Notes: generated from the sequence alone by a model not told the origin. Positions 1-8,895 are shown, counted from the first letter of the stretch. The stretch: DNA of 64,000 bases from Stenotrophomonas maltophilia (GCF_006970445.1 NZ_CP033877.1:2116750-2180749); one strand, 5' to 3'. Program-made: numbers and translations.

Positions 1-1071
1 CGGCGCGGCCGGGCGGCCGAGTGCATTGAGCGCCGCGGCGTCAGTGCCTGCGGCTGCTGGATCGGTGGCTGCGGCCTTGCCCTTGCGGTACACCTTCCAG
101 GCGATGAAACCGAGGATCGCGGCCAGCGTCAGGAAAGCGACGTTGGGCATGCCCGGTACCAGGCCGACCACGCCGATGATGCCGGCGGTGATCGCCAGCG
201 CGCGGTACTGGCCGAATACCTGGCCGGTCATGGCCTGGGCCATGTCCTGCGAACGCGAGGCGCGGGTGACCAGCATGGCCACGGCGCTGGAGACCAGCAG
301 GGCCGGCAGCTGCGCCACCAGGCCGTCACCGATCGACAGGAGGGTGTAGGTAGCCGCCGCGTCGCCGAACGGCATGCCATGCTGCAGTACGCCCACGGCC
401 AGGCCGCCGAGCATGTTGATGAACAGGATCAGGATGCCGGCGATGGCGTCGCCGCGGATGAATTTGCTGGCACCGTCCATCGCACCGTAGAAGTCGGCTT
501 CCTCGCGGACTTCCTCGCGGCGCAGCTTGGCTTCTTCACGCGTCAGCAAACCGGCGTTGAGGTCGGCGTCGATCGCCATCTGCTTGCCGGGCATCGCGTC
601 CAGGATGAAGCGCGCGGTCACTTCCGAGACGCGGCCGGCGCCCTTGGTGATCACCACGAAGTTGATGATGGTGAGGATCGCGAACACCACGATACCCACC
701 GCGTAGTTGCCGCCGATCACGAATTCGCCGAAGGCGGCAATGACCTTGCCCGCGGCGTCGTGGCCGTTCTGGCCGTTGAGCAGGATGACGCGGGTGGAGG
801 CCACGTTCAGCGCCAGCCGCAGCATGGTGGTGATCAGCAGCACGATCGGGAAGATGGTGAAATCCAGCGGGCGCTTCACGTAGACCACCGCCAGCAGCAC
901 CATCAGCGAGATGGCGATGTTGAAGGTGAACAACGCATCGAGCACCGGCGCGGCCAGCGGCACCACGACCATCGCCAGCAGGGCCAGCACGATCAGCGGT
1001 GCGCCAAGGCCCTGGCGGATCATTTCCAGGGCGCGGCGGGTGTTGAAACCGGTCGAGGGCTGGGCGCTCAC
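1..1071 (-). CDS. flhA: FlhA, flagellar type III export gate protein (3' part outside window)
   Basis: N-terminal 357 codons of FlhA, the inner-membrane export gate subunit that passes rod, hook and filament proteins from the cytoplasmic sorting platform to the FliPQR channel. The visible part begins MSAQPSTGFNTRRAL and carries several hydrophobic segments (for example LIVLALLAMVVVPLAAPVL and FTIFPIVLLITTMLRLALN) with the conserved FHIPEP-family stretch GGNYAVGIVVFAILTIINF and the loop VTARFILDAMPGKQMAID. The start is GTG at 1071, overlapping the flhB stop (GTGA), so the two are translationally coupled. The cytoplasmic C-terminal domain lies beyond the window edge; the truncation comes from the window, not from a mutation. 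Confidence 0.97.
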   Translation of the reverse strand, partial: MSAQPSTGFNTRRALEMIRQGLGAPLIVLALLAMVVVPLAAPVLDALFTFNIAISLMVLLAVVYVKRPLDFTIFPIVLLITTMLRLALNVASTRVILLNGQNGHDAAGKVIAAFGEFVIGGNYAVGIVVFAILTIINFVVITKGAGRVSEVTARFILDAMPGKQMAIDADLNAGLLTREEAKLRREEVREEADFYGAMDGASKFIRGDAIAGILILFINMLGGLAVGVLQHGMPFGDAAATYTLLSIGDGLVAQLPALLVSSAVAMLVTRASRSQDMAQAMTGQVFGQYRALAITAGIIGVVGLVPGMPNVAFLTLAAILGFIAWKVYRKGKAAATDPAAAGTDAAALNALGRPAAP

Positions 1072-2198
1072 GGGCGGCCTCCCTTGCCGAATTCATCCAC
1101 CTGGATGTGCGGGGCGTCCGGCATCGGACCAGTGCGCCAGGCGCGCAGCTGGTAGACGTAGGACAGGACCTGGGCGACGGCCGAATACAGTCTCACGGGG
1201 ATTTCCTTTCCGAGTTGGCCTTCCCGATACAAGGCGCGTGCCAAAGGCGGGGCGGAGACGATCGCCACCTTGTTGCCGTCGGCTACTTCACGGATGCGCA
1301 GGGCGGTCTCGTCCACGCCCAGCGCGACCACGGTGGGGGCGTTCATGGCGCCGCCCTCGTACTTCAGCGCCACCGCGTAGTGGGTGGGGTTGACCACCAC
1401 TACGTCGGCAGTGGGCACCGCTTCCATCATCCGGCGGTTGGCCATCTGCTGCTGCAGCTGGCGGATGCGGCCCTTCACCTCGGGGCTGCCCTCGCTTTCC
1501 TTCATTTCCCGGCGCAGCTCTTCACGGGTCATCTTCAGCTTGCGCATCCAGTTCCAGCGCTGGTACGGGGCATCGATCGCGGCCAGCACCAGCATGGCGC
1601 CGGCGGTGGCCAGCAGCAGGCGCAGGGTGAAGCCGAGCCCGTCGGTGATGGCGGTCTCCAGCGGGTGGTGGATCAGCCCGCGCAGGGTGTCGAAGCCGGT
1701 CCAGACCACCAGCCCGGCGGCCACACCGACGAAGGCCACGCGCAGCAGCGATTTGGTGAACTCGGCAATGGCCTCGGGGCCATACAGGCGCTTGAGCCCG
1801 CTCATCGGGTTCATGCGGTTGATATCGGGCAGCAGCGCCTTCTGCGACCAGCGCAGGCCCCCCATCACCAGCGGGGCGACGAAGCTGGCCAGCAGGCAGA
1901 CCAGCACCAGCGGTGCGATCACCAGCATGAACTGCAGCAGCAGGTCGCCGAAGTGGCCGAACAGTTCCTTCGGGTTCTGTCGCAGGCTCTGTTCCGGGCT
2001 GAGCGCGTGCTTCATCCAGGCCGTGGCGCCACGGCCGATCGAGCCGCTCATGGCCATCACTGCCAACACGCCGGCGCCGAACACGGCGGCGGTGCCGAGT
2101 TCGCGCGAACGCGGCAGGTTGCCCTGTTCACGGGCGTCGCGCAGGCGTTTTTCGGTTGGTTGTTCGGTTTTTTCGCCGGCGGATTCGTTCTCGGACAT
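1068..2198 (-). CDS. flhB: FlhB, flagellar export substrate-specificity switch
   Basis: Inner-membrane export protein of about 376 residues, the usual FlhB length. A charged N-terminus (MSENESAGEKTEQPTEKRLR) is followed by four hydrophobic segments and a cytoplasmic domain with the NPTH autocleavage motif (VVVNPTHYAVAL). In the family, cleavage there switches secretion from rod/hook to filament substrates. I chose ATG at 2198; a GTG three codons upstream is possible but has no better ribosome site. A sigma-54 type promoter lies 34 bases upstream. It overlaps flhA by 4 bases. Identification is secure. Confidence 0.97.
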   Translation of the reverse strand: MSENESAGEKTEQPTEKRLRDAREQGNLPRSRELGTAAVFGAGVLAVMAMSGSIGRGATAWMKHALSPEQSLRQNPKELFGHFGDLLLQFMLVIAPLVLVCLLASFVAPLVMGGLRWSQKALLPDINRMNPMSGLKRLYGPEAIAEFTKSLLRVAFVGVAAGLVVWTGFDTLRGLIHHPLETAITDGLGFTLRLLLATAGAMLVLAAIDAPYQRWNWMRKLKMTREELRREMKESEGSPEVKGRIRQLQQQMANRRMMEAVPTADVVVVNPTHYAVALKYEGGAMNAPTVVALGVDETALRIREVADGNKVAIVSAPPLARALYREGQLGKEIPVRLYSAVAQVLSYVYQLRAWRTGPMPDAPHIQVDEFGKGGRP

Positions 2199-2231
2199 CA
2201 CGGGCACTGCGGCAGGGGTTGCCGGAGTGCG

Positions 2232-2247
2232 TGCAAGAACTGTTCCG
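2232..2247 (-). promoter_or_regulatory. candidate sigma-54 promoter of flhB
   Basis: On the minus strand the site reads CGGAACAGTTCTTGCA. It has the invariant GG and GC twelve bases apart and a perfect TTGCA at -12, with a weaker -24 half. It lies 34 bases before the flhB start, which would leave a short leader of roughly 20 bases. Context (flagellar operon, other such sites in the window) supports it. Confidence 0.6.
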
Positions 2248-2259
2248 TGATGGGTTCAT

Positions 2260-2279
2260 GTGCCAACCAAGGTTGGCAC
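2260..2279. repeat. SMAG-like palindrome
   Basis: Perfect inverted repeat GTGCCAACC-AA-GGTTGGCAC between flhB and the MHYT gene. The same palindrome core recurs at 8938 and 62558. It fits the short palindromic repeats that fill intergenic DNA in S. maltophilia, though here GTAG is replaced by GCAG. Confidence 0.7.
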
Positions 2280-2327
2280 CTGCCAGAGCAGGCACCGGTA
2301 GCGCCAGGCCGTGGCCGGCGTCCTTGG

Positions 2328-4463
2328 CTACAGAGGAGCGTTGCCACTGGGTGGCGGGCTCTGCGCCAGTTCCACCCGCGGCCGGGGCAGGTCGTGCAGC
2401 TGCATGAAGCGCGCCGCATCGACCGGGCGGCCGAGCAGGTAGCCCTGCAGGAAGTCGCAGCCCAGGCGCTCCAGGTAGGCGCGTTGCGCGGCGGTCTCCA
2501 CGCCCTCGGCCACGATGTCCATGTCCAGCGCATGGCCCAGCGCCACGATCGCCGAGACGATCACCACGTCTTCGGCGCTGTGTTCCAGGTCGCGCACGAA
2601 CGCGTGGTCGATCTTGATCTCGGTGGCCGGCAGCCGCTTCAGGTACAGCAGGCTGGAATAGCCGGTTCCGAAATCATCGATGGAGATGCCCACGCCCAGC
2701 GCCGACAGCGCCTGCAGCAGGCGCAGGCTGGTATCGGTATCGCGCATCACGGTGCTTTCGGTGATCTCCAGCACCAGGTGGCGCGCGGGGATGCCATGGC
2801 GCTCGATCACCTCGCGCACATCGTGCAGCAGGTGTGGCGAGCTGAACTGCACCGGCGACAGGTTCACCGACATCGACCAGCCGTCATGCCCGGCGTCGTG
2901 CCAGCGCCGCAGCTGCTGGCAGGCCTGGTCCAGCGCCCAGCGACCGATCTCGTTGATCGCGCCGCTGCGCTCGGCCAGGCGGATGAAGCGGTCCGGCGGG
3001 ATCAGGCCGTGGTCCGGATGGCGCCAACGGATCAGGGCTTCAGCGCCCGCCACCTTCTGCGTGGCCACGCGGATCTTCGGTTGATAGTGCAGGAACAGCT
3101 GTTCGCTGCCGATCGCGCGGCGCAGGTCGGCCAGCAACCGGAACTGCTGCTCGGCACTGTCGTTCATCCAGTCTGCGAACAGCACGAAGGCGTTGCGTCC
3201 GGATTCCTTGGCCTGGTACATCGCCGCATCGGCGAAGGCCATCAGCTGGCGCTCGCTGGCAGCGTGGTCCGGGCAGATCGCCACGCCGATGCTGGCAGTC
3301 ACCTGCAGTTCGTTGTCCGGCAACAACGGGCCGCTGCCCACTGCCTGCAGGATGCGACGGGCCAGGGTCGGCAGGTCCTCGTCGTGCTCGATGCGCACCA
3401 CCAGCACGAACTCATCGCCGCCCAGCCGTGCCAGCAGGTCGTGCGGGCGCAGCAGCTGGCGGGTGCGTTCGGCCACCGCCACCAGCAGCGCATCACCGGC
3501 CTGATGGCCATAGGCATCATTGACCTGCTTGAAGCCGTCCAGGTCCATGAACATCACCGCGAAGCGGTTGCCGCCTTGTTCGGCCTCGGCCAGCGCCTGC
3601 ACGATGCGCCGCTGCAGCAGCAGGCGGTTGGGCAGGCGGGTGAGCGGATCATGCAGCGCGGCCTGGGTCAGTTCCTGCTGGGCATCGGTCAACGAGGTGC
3701 TCAGCATCGAATTGCGCAGCCGCAGCAGTTGCGCCTCCACGCGCTGGTCCAGCCATGAGACCACCAGCACCACCGCCAGGATCGCCACGGTCAGCACCAC
3801 CACCAGCATCGCCAGCCATTCGTTCTGCAGGCCATCGCCCACGGCAGCGCCACACACGCTGCCTTCCGGGAAACGCGCGGCGGCCATGCCGGTGTAGTGC
3901 ATGCCGACGATGGCCAGGCCGAGCAGGCCCGCCGCCGCCAGGCGATCGCCGATGCGGGTGCGCTGGGCACGCAGCCGGAATGCCACGTACAGCGCGGTCC
4001 AGGAGGCGGCCACCGCCACCATCAGTGAGAACAGCAGCCAACCCGGGTCATAGTCGATACCCGGCTGCATGCGCATGGCCGCCATGCCGACGTAGTGCAT
4101 GCCGGCGATGCCGGTGCCCATCAGCAGCGCGCCGCCGGCCAGCCGCGGATGGGGCAGGGTGCGCAGCGAGACCAGCCACAGCGCGAACACCGACGAGGCG
4201 ATGGCCAGCGCAAGCGAGAGCAGGGTGATCGGAAGGTCGTAGCCCAATGGAATGGGCAGGTCGAAGGCCAGCATGCCGATGAAATGCATCGACCAGATGC
4301 CCAGGCCCATGGCGAAGCCGCCCCCAAGGCGCCACCACCAGGCCGCGCCTCTGCCCGGGGCGGTCACCGTGCGCCCGGCCATCGCCAGCGCGGTGTACGA
4401 AGCCATCACGGCGACCAGCAGCGAGATCGCCACCAGCCACGGGTTGTACGTGCCTACCAGCAT
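2328..4463 (-). CDS. MHYT-GGDEF-EAL membrane protein, cyclic di-GMP turnover
   Basis: A 711-residue sensor. Residues 1-240 form an MHYT domain of about seven membrane helices with the motif three times (MHFIGM near 59, MHYVGM at 122, MHYTGM at 188); the family is proposed to sense O2, CO or NO through copper. GGDEF follows (GGDEF at 348-352, inhibitory-site RPHD at 339-342), then EAL (EAL at 475-477) with ITES, DDFGTGYSSL, EGVE and QGY all present. Both catalytic sites look intact, so it could make or break c-di-GMP; which dominates cannot be told from sequence. It sits between fliR and flhB inside the export-gate genes, suggesting a role in motility control. The downstream gap holds a SMAG palindrome and the flhB promoter. 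Confidence 0.92.
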   Translation of the reverse strand: MLVGTYNPWLVAISLLVAVMASYTALAMAGRTVTAPGRGAAWWWRLGGGFAMGLGIWSMHFIGMLAFDLPIPLGYDLPITLLSLALAIASSVFALWLVSLRTLPHPRLAGGALLMGTGIAGMHYVGMAAMRMQPGIDYDPGWLLFSLMVAVAASWTALYVAFRLRAQRTRIGDRLAAAGLLGLAIVGMHYTGMAAARFPEGSVCGAAVGDGLQNEWLAMLVVVLTVAILAVVLVVSWLDQRVEAQLLRLRNSMLSTSLTDAQQELTQAALHDPLTRLPNRLLLQRRIVQALAEAEQGGNRFAVMFMDLDGFKQVNDAYGHQAGDALLVAVAERTRQLLRPHDLLARLGGDEFVLVVRIEHDEDLPTLARRILQAVGSGPLLPDNELQVTASIGVAICPDHAASERQLMAFADAAMYQAKESGRNAFVLFADWMNDSAEQQFRLLADLRRAIGSEQLFLHYQPKIRVATQKVAGAEALIRWRHPDHGLIPPDRFIRLAERSGAINEIGRWALDQACQQLRRWHDAGHDGWSMSVNLSPVQFSSPHLLHDVREVIERHGIPARHLVLEITESTVMRDTDTSLRLLQALSALGVGISIDDFGTGYSSLLYLKRLPATEIKIDHAFVRDLEHSAEDVVIVSAIVALGHALDMDIVAEGVETAAQRAYLERLGCDFLQGYLLGRPVDAARFMQLHDLPRPRVELAQSPPPSGNAPL

Positions 4464-4631
4464 TCGTCAGTCTCCCGGACCTGCCTGTCGACGGAAACCA
4501 CGGTGGGGCATGCATGAGGCAGGCCGACGCGCAACGGCGCCGGCCAGGTGCGGCGTCCCCCCTGGGCGCCACGCATTCACTCTACCGCGCAGACCGGGGG
4601 GGACTTCAAGCGGCAATCCGTGATGATCGGG

Positions 4632-5423
4632 TCAGTGTGTGACCGCGTCCGCAGCCTGGAAGGCGGCGTCGAACAGGCGCTGTACCGGCGGCCCCATTTC
4701 CCCGGCCAGCAGGGCCAGCAGGAACAGGCCCAGCAGCAGCGAGACCGGCAGGCCCAGCTGGATCGGATTCAGCGCAGGGGCTGCACGTGCCAGTACGCCG
4801 AAGGCCAGGTTCACCGCCAGCATCGCCACGGTGAGCGGGATGGCCAGCGTCAGTGCGCCGCGCAGTACGGTCAGCAGGAAGGTCGGGGCGATGCTGAAGA
4901 AGGCGTGCGGGTCTGGCAGCGGCGCGCCGATCGGCAGTGCGCGGTAGCTGTCCACCAGCAACGAAATCAACGCCAGGTGGCCGTTGGCGGTGAAGAACAG
5001 CAGGCCGAACAGCAGGTAGAACCACTGTCCGATCACACCGGAGGTGCCACCGCGCAGCGGATCGCTCATCTGCGCGAAGGCCAGGCCGGTGCCCTGCGCG
5101 ATCAGTTCGCCGGCCATCGCACCGGCTTCGAACACCAGCCTCAGCATGAAGCCGATGGACACGCCGATGGCCAGTTCGCGGGCGATGGTCAGCACGGTGG
5201 CGGCATCGAAGCCGGTCCAGTCCGGTACCGGCGGCAGCAGCGGGGCCAGTGCGATGGCCAGGGTGCCGGCCAGCACCACGCGCACCCGCGAAGGTACCGC
5301 ACGGGAACCCACCATGGGCATGGCCATGGCCACCGCGCCGATGCGCAGCATGGTCCACAGCACGGTGCCGATCATGCCGAAGGCCTGCAGGCCGTCGGCA
5401 GCCATCTGGGTGGCGGCGTCCAT
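4632..5423 (-). CDS. fliR: FliR, flagellar export gate protein
   Basis: 263-residue polytopic membrane protein with the FliR family pattern: GSRAVPSRVRVVLAGTLAIAL near the N-terminus, a conserved region with AQGTGLAFAQMSDP, and a C-terminal AVNLAFGVLARAAPALNPIQLGLPV-type segment. FliR joins FliP and FliQ in the helical export channel at the centre of the basal body. It is the last gene of the fliL-fliR run and follows fliQ by 13 bases. The 168 bases after it, up to the MHYT gene, hold no clear feature. Confidence 0.97.
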   Translation of the reverse strand: MDAATQMAADGLQAFGMIGTVLWTMLRIGAVAMAMPMVGSRAVPSRVRVVLAGTLAIALAPLLPPVPDWTGFDAATVLTIARELAIGVSIGFMLRLVFEAGAMAGELIAQGTGLAFAQMSDPLRGGTSGVIGQWFYLLFGLLFFTANGHLALISLLVDSYRALPIGAPLPDPHAFFSIAPTFLLTVLRGALTLAIPLTVAMLAVNLAFGVLARAAPALNPIQLGLPVSLLLGLFLLALLAGEMGPPVQRLFDAAFQAADAVTH

Positions 5424-5436
5424 CGAAGCGCGCGTC

Positions 5437-5706
5437 CTAGCCGATCAGGTGCGGAATGCGCTGGAACAGCAGCGTGGTGAATTCAACCAGGTGGCCGATC
5501 AGCAGGCTGCCCAGCGCGAACAGCACTGCGGTCAGCGCCGCCGCCTTGGCAACGAAGGCGATGGTCGGTTCATTGAGCTGGGTCGCGGCCTGCACGACAC
5601 CGACCACCACGCCCACCACCAGCACGGTGAGCAGCAGCGGGCCGGCTACCCACAATACGGTGATCAGGCCGCCACGCAGTTCGGTCAAGGCAAGTTCGGG
5701 AGTCAT
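5437..5706 (-). CDS. fliQ: FliQ, flagellar export gate protein
   Basis: 89-residue protein with two membrane helices (LITVLWVAGPLLLTVLVVGVVVG and AAALTAVLFALGSLLIGHLVEF) separated by the conserved VQAATQLNEPTIAFVAK loop. FliQ contributes four copies to the export channel with FliP and FliR. It lies 59 bases after fliP and 13 before fliR. Length and motif match the family. Confidence 0.97.
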   Translation of the reverse strand: MTPELALTELRGGLITVLWVAGPLLLTVLVVGVVVGVVQAATQLNEPTIAFVAKAAALTAVLFALGSLLIGHLVEFTTLLFQRIPHLIG

Positions 5707-5765
5707 TCGGGTTCCATCTGCTCAAGTAGAGTCGGGCCATGCTCGACTGCGCTTTACGGGGGCTA

Positions 5766-6545
5766 TCAGGCCGGATTGAAGCTGGCCGCCAGCGTGCCGA
5801 CGGTCAGCACCCAGCCATCGACCAGCACGAACAGCAGGATCTTGAACGGTGCCGACACCAGCATCGGCGACAGCATCATCATGCCCATCGACATCAGCAC
5901 GCTGGCGACGACCAGGTCGATGATCACGAACGGGATGAAGATCAGGAAGCCGATCTCGAAGGCGGTTTTCAGTTCGCTGGTGACGAACGAAGCGACCAGC
6001 ACCGGGAACGGGATCGCATCGGGGCTGGCGTAGGTGCCATGCCCGGCGATGCCGGCGAAGGTCATCAGGTCGGTCTCGCGGATCTGCGCCAGCATGAACC
6101 CGCGCAGCGGCTGCGTGGTCAGCGTCCAGGCGGTCTGGAAGTCGATGTCGCCGTTGAGGTAGGGCGCCATGCCCGCACTCCACGCCTTGTCCCAGGTCGG
6201 CATCATCACCATCGCGGTGAGGAACAGGGCCAGGCCCAGCAGTACCTGGTTGGACGGTGTCTGGCCGGTACCCAATGCCTGGCGCAGCAGGCCCAGCACG
6301 ATGATGATGCGGGTGAACGAGGTCAGCACCAGCAGCATCGACGGGATCAGGGTGATCGCGGTCATCAGCAGCAGGGTCTGCAGCGGCAGGCTGACCGGCG
6401 CCCCCCCGATCTTGCCGACGTTGATGTCCGGCAGCGGGGTGGTTGGCGCGCCGGGCGCGGCGAACGCCAGCGCCGGCAACAGGCACAGGGCAAGCAACAG
6501 CAGCCACGGCATCAGGGTGGCAAGACGGGTACGGGTGACACGCAT
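5766..6545 (-). CDS. fliP: FliP, flagellar export gate protein
   Basis: 259 residues. A cleavable signal peptide (LMPWLLLLALCLLPALAFAAP) is followed by the mature FliP core with LLLMTAITLIPSMLLVLTSF, RIIIVLGLLRQALGTGQTP and FLIFIPFVIIDLVVASVLMS. FliP pentamers start the FliPQR export channel. The start is ATG at 6545, one base past the fliO stop; an upstream extension of the frame is cysteine- and arginine-rich and is not real. The 59-base gap to fliQ is the largest in this operon. Confidence 0.97.
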   Translation of the reverse strand: MRVTRTRLATLMPWLLLLALCLLPALAFAAPGAPTTPLPDINVGKIGGAPVSLPLQTLLLMTAITLIPSMLLVLTSFTRIIIVLGLLRQALGTGQTPSNQVLLGLALFLTAMVMMPTWDKAWSAGMAPYLNGDIDFQTAWTLTTQPLRGFMLAQIRETDLMTFAGIAGHGTYASPDAIPFPVLVASFVTSELKTAFEIGFLIFIPFVIIDLVVASVLMSMGMMMLSPMLVSAPFKILLFVLVDGWVLTVGTLAASFNPA

Positions 6546-6546
6546 G

Positions 6547-6966
6547 TCAGGGATCCTTGCGCAGCCGCTGCTGCAGCAGCTGGGCGAAATTCGGCAGGTT
6601 CTTGAAGTCCGGCACGCGCACCGGTGCCGGCGGCGGCAGCGGTTCGGGCAGGGTATGCAGGGTGTTGATGCCACCGGCGGTGACGCCCAGCAGCAGTTGC
6701 TGGCCGTTGACCTCCACCACCACCACGCGCTCCTTGGCGCCGACGCTGAGGCTGGCCACCAGCTTCATGCCTTCGGCTGGGCGGAAGCCGCTGCCGGGCA
6801 TGCGCTTGAGCAGCCAGCCCAGGCCGATCACCAGCGCCAGCACCGCCAGCAGCGCCAGCACCGCGCCGAACAGGCTGGGTGCAGCGGCCGCATGCTGGCC
6901 GACCTGCGGGCCGATCGGCGCGGCGGTCTTGCCGACCGCCAGCAGGGTGGAGGCCAGCAGGCTCAA
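6547..6966 (-). CDS. fliO: FliO, flagellar export assembly protein
   Basis: 139-residue bitopic membrane protein: an N-terminal segment, one clear transmembrane helix (LFGAVLALLAVLALVIGLGWLLKRM, about residues 32-56) and a cytoplasmic beta-rich domain with LVASLSVGAKERVVVVEVNGQQLLLGVT, typical of FliO. In the family FliO acts as a scaffold for FliP oligomerisation. Its start overlaps the fliN stop (ATGA) and fliP begins one base after it. Confidence 0.93.
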   Translation of the reverse strand: MSLLASTLLAVGKTAAPIGPQVGQHAAAAPSLFGAVLALLAVLALVIGLGWLLKRMPGSGFRPAEGMKLVASLSVGAKERVVVVEVNGQQLLLGVTAGGINTLHTLPEPLPPPAPVRVPDFKNLPNFAQLLQQRLRKDP

Positions 6967-7298
6967 CGCAGTCTCCGGATCCGCTCGCTCGGGCTGACCA
7001 CGTCGGTCAGGCGCACGCCGAAGCGGTCATTGATCACCACCACTTCGCCGTGGGCGATCAGGGTGCCATTGACGAACACGTCCAGCGATTCGCCGGCACC
7101 GCGCTCCAGTTCCACCACCGAACCCTGGTTGAGCTGCAGCAGGTTGCGGATCGGCAGGCGGGCACGACCGACTTCCAGCGACAGGGTCACCGGCACATCG
7201 AGGATCACGTCCAGGTTCAGGTCCGGACCATTCGCCTCATCGGCCTGCAGGCTGCTGAACTGGGCCGGGGTCGGTTCGAGGGCGTCGATATCGTTCAT
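6963..7298 (-). CDS. fliN: FliN, flagellar motor switch C-ring protein
   Basis: 111 residues. After a variable acidic N-terminus comes the SpoA domain: VILDVPVTLSLEVGRARLPI, LLQLNQGSVVELERGAGE and GEVVVINDRFGVRLTDVVSP. FliN forms the base of the cytoplasmic C-ring with FliM and docks the FliH-FliI export ATPase. The ATG at 7298 overlaps the fliM stop. The reading frame stays open upstream inside fliM, but the family alignment and coupling fix this start. Confidence 0.97.
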   Translation of the reverse strand: MNDIDALEPTPAQFSSLQADEANGPDLNLDVILDVPVTLSLEVGRARLPIRNLLQLNQGSVVELERGAGESLDVFVNGTLIAHGEVVVINDRFGVRLTDVVSPSERIRRLR

Positions 7299-8299
7299 TG
7301 CGGGTCTTCCTGGATGACGGGTGCGCGCGGGCGGGAGCCCGGCGGATGGGTAGCGGTGATCTTCACGGCGTTCATGCCGTTGGCGATGCCGAACTCGCCG
7401 GTGAACACGGGAATGTTCTCCACGCACAGCGGCACCTGCGGGCTCAGGTCGATCGGCAGGATGTCGCCGACCTTCAGCTGGGTCAGGTCGCGCAGGGTCA
7501 TGCGCTTGCTGGCCAGCACGCTGGACAGGGTGACTTCGGCGATGTTGAGCTGCTCGCGCAGGGTCTTGCCCCAGCTCTCGTCGCGGTCGTTGCGGTCGCT
7601 CTGGATGCCGGCGTCGAGCAGTTCGCGGATCGGCTCCAGCATCGAGTACGGCAGGGTGACGTGGATGTCGCCGCCACCACCGTCGAGCTCGACGTGCAGG
7701 CGGCACACCACCACGTACTCGCGCGGCGTCACGATGTTGGCGAAGTGCGGGTTGATCTCCGAGTTGATGTACTCGAAGTCGACGTCCATCACCGGTGCCC
7801 ACGCTTCGCGCAGGTCGGCGAAGGTCTGCTTCAGCAGCAGGTGGATCACCCGCATTTCGGTGGCAGTGAATTCGCGGCCCTCGATGCGGGTTGGGTAGCG
7901 CCCGTCGCCGCCGAAGAAGTTGTCGACGATGGCGAACACCAGGGTCGGCTCGAAGACGATCAGGCCGGTGCCGCGCAGTGGCTTGAAGCGGATCAGGTTC
8001 AGGTTGGTCGGCACATACAGCGAGTGCATGTAGTCGTTGAACTTGATCAGTTCGATACCGCGCACCGACAGCTCGGCCGAGCGGCGGATCAGGTTGAACA
8101 GGCCGATCCGCCACAGGCGCGCGAAGCGCTCGTGGACCATTTCCAGGGTCGGCATGCGACCACGGATGATGCGGTCCTGGCTGGCGAAGTCGTACGAGCG
8201 TGCTTCGCCTGACGGGGGTTCCGCATCGGTCTCGACCGCGCCACTGTCCACGCCGTGGAGCAGGGCATCGATCTCGTCCTGGGACAGCAGATCATTCAT
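7295..8299 (-). CDS. fliM: FliM, flagellar motor switch protein, CheY-P receptor
   Basis: 334 residues. The N-terminal CheY-binding peptide is visible (LSQDEIDALLHGV, residues 4-16), followed by the middle CheC-like domain (GRMPTLEMVHERFARLWR) and a C-terminal SpoA domain (LTQLKVGDILPIDL). FliM joins FliG to FliN in the C-ring and sets rotation direction on binding phosphorylated CheY. It is second in the operon opened by fliL, from which it is separated by 10 bases. Confidence 0.98.
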   Translation of the reverse strand: MNDLLSQDEIDALLHGVDSGAVETDAEPPSGEARSYDFASQDRIIRGRMPTLEMVHERFARLWRIGLFNLIRRSAELSVRGIELIKFNDYMHSLYVPTNLNLIRFKPLRGTGLIVFEPTLVFAIVDNFFGGDGRYPTRIEGREFTATEMRVIHLLLKQTFADLREAWAPVMDVDFEYINSEINPHFANIVTPREYVVVCRLHVELDGGGGDIHVTLPYSMLEPIRELLDAGIQSDRNDRDESWGKTLREQLNIAEVTLSSVLASKRMTLRDLTQLKVGDILPIDLSPQVPLCVENIPVFTGEFGIANGMNAVKITATHPPGSRPRAPVIQEDPQ

Positions 8300-8309
8300 C
8301 GGTGGGCCC

Positions 8310-8825
8310 TTACTGGGTCACGAAGCTGGTGAAGAGCAGATCGTCGGCGCCGTTGCTGCCGGTCTCGGCCTTGAGCACCTTCTGCACCTCGGCCAGCGAA
8401 GCAGCCTGCAGCTTCTGCTTGCCGGCGACATCGGCGATCTGGTCCGGGCTGACCTGCGAGAACAGCATCAGCAGGCGCGCGCGGATGGCCGGGGCATGGG
8501 TCTTGATCGCTTCCAGCGCGGCCGGGTCGCGGGTCATCAGCTGAACCTCCAGCTGCAGGTAGCGCGGGCCGTCGACCGGGCCATTGAGGTTGACCACGAA
8601 CGCCGGATCCAGCGCGAAGTACTGTGCCGGGGCCGGGGTAGCGCTCTTCTTCGGCGCCTGCGCGGTCTTCTCTTCGTGCTTGGACTGGGTGAAGAACCAC
8701 ACGCCGCCACCGGCGGCAGCGGCGGCCAGTACGGCCACCAGTGCGGTGATCAGGATCGGACTACGCGGCTTGGCGGCCTTGTCCTTCTCGGCGGTCTTCT
8801 TGGTTTTGTCAGCGGCTGCGGCCAC
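8310..8825 (-). CDS. fliL: FliL, flagellar stator-associated protein
   Basis: 171 residues: a lysine-rich cytoplasmic N-terminus (KTKKTAEKDKAAKPR), one transmembrane helix (ILITALVAVLAAAAAGGGVWFF, about 25-46) and a periplasmic FliL domain (YFALDPAFVVNLNGPVDGPRYLQLEVQL). The family encircles or supports the MotAB stator and affects torque and swarming. First gene of the fliLMNOPQR operon, with a sigma-54 promoter 36 bases upstream. Confidence 0.96.
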   Translation of the reverse strand: MAAAADKTKKTAEKDKAAKPRSPILITALVAVLAAAAAGGGVWFFTQSKHEEKTAQAPKKSATPAPAQYFALDPAFVVNLNGPVDGPRYLQLEVQLMTRDPAALEAIKTHAPAIRARLLMLFSQVSPDQIADVAGKQKLQAASLAEVQKVLKAETGSNGADDLLFTSFVTQ

Positions 8826-8860
8826 GGGGTGAAGCTCCTGAGGGTTGCTTCACCGGGATA

Positions 8861-8876
8861 TGCAAGGGGTGTGCCG
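8861..8876 (-). promoter_or_regulatory. sigma-54 promoter of fliLMNOPQR
   Basis: Minus-strand sequence CGGCACACCCCTTGCA. It differs only in the first base from the sites before flgA and flgB and keeps the GG/GC spacing of twelve. It lies 36 bases before the fliL ATG in the gap after fliK, so fliL-fliR can be transcribed separately from fliE-fliK. Confidence 0.85.
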
Positions 8877-8895
8877 AAGGCGGGGCAGTGGGGTG

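Noticed and set aside
1107..3758. Long plus-strand open frame of 883 codons
   Set aside because: It is antisense to flhB and the MHYT-GGDEF-EAL gene. Its product is rich in Gln, His, Arg and Ala, the usual artefact opposite high-GC genes, and has no family motif.
6546..6674. N-terminal extension of FliP
   Set aside because: The extra 43 residues are Cys/Arg/Ser-rich, overlap fliO out of frame, and precede a good signal peptide.
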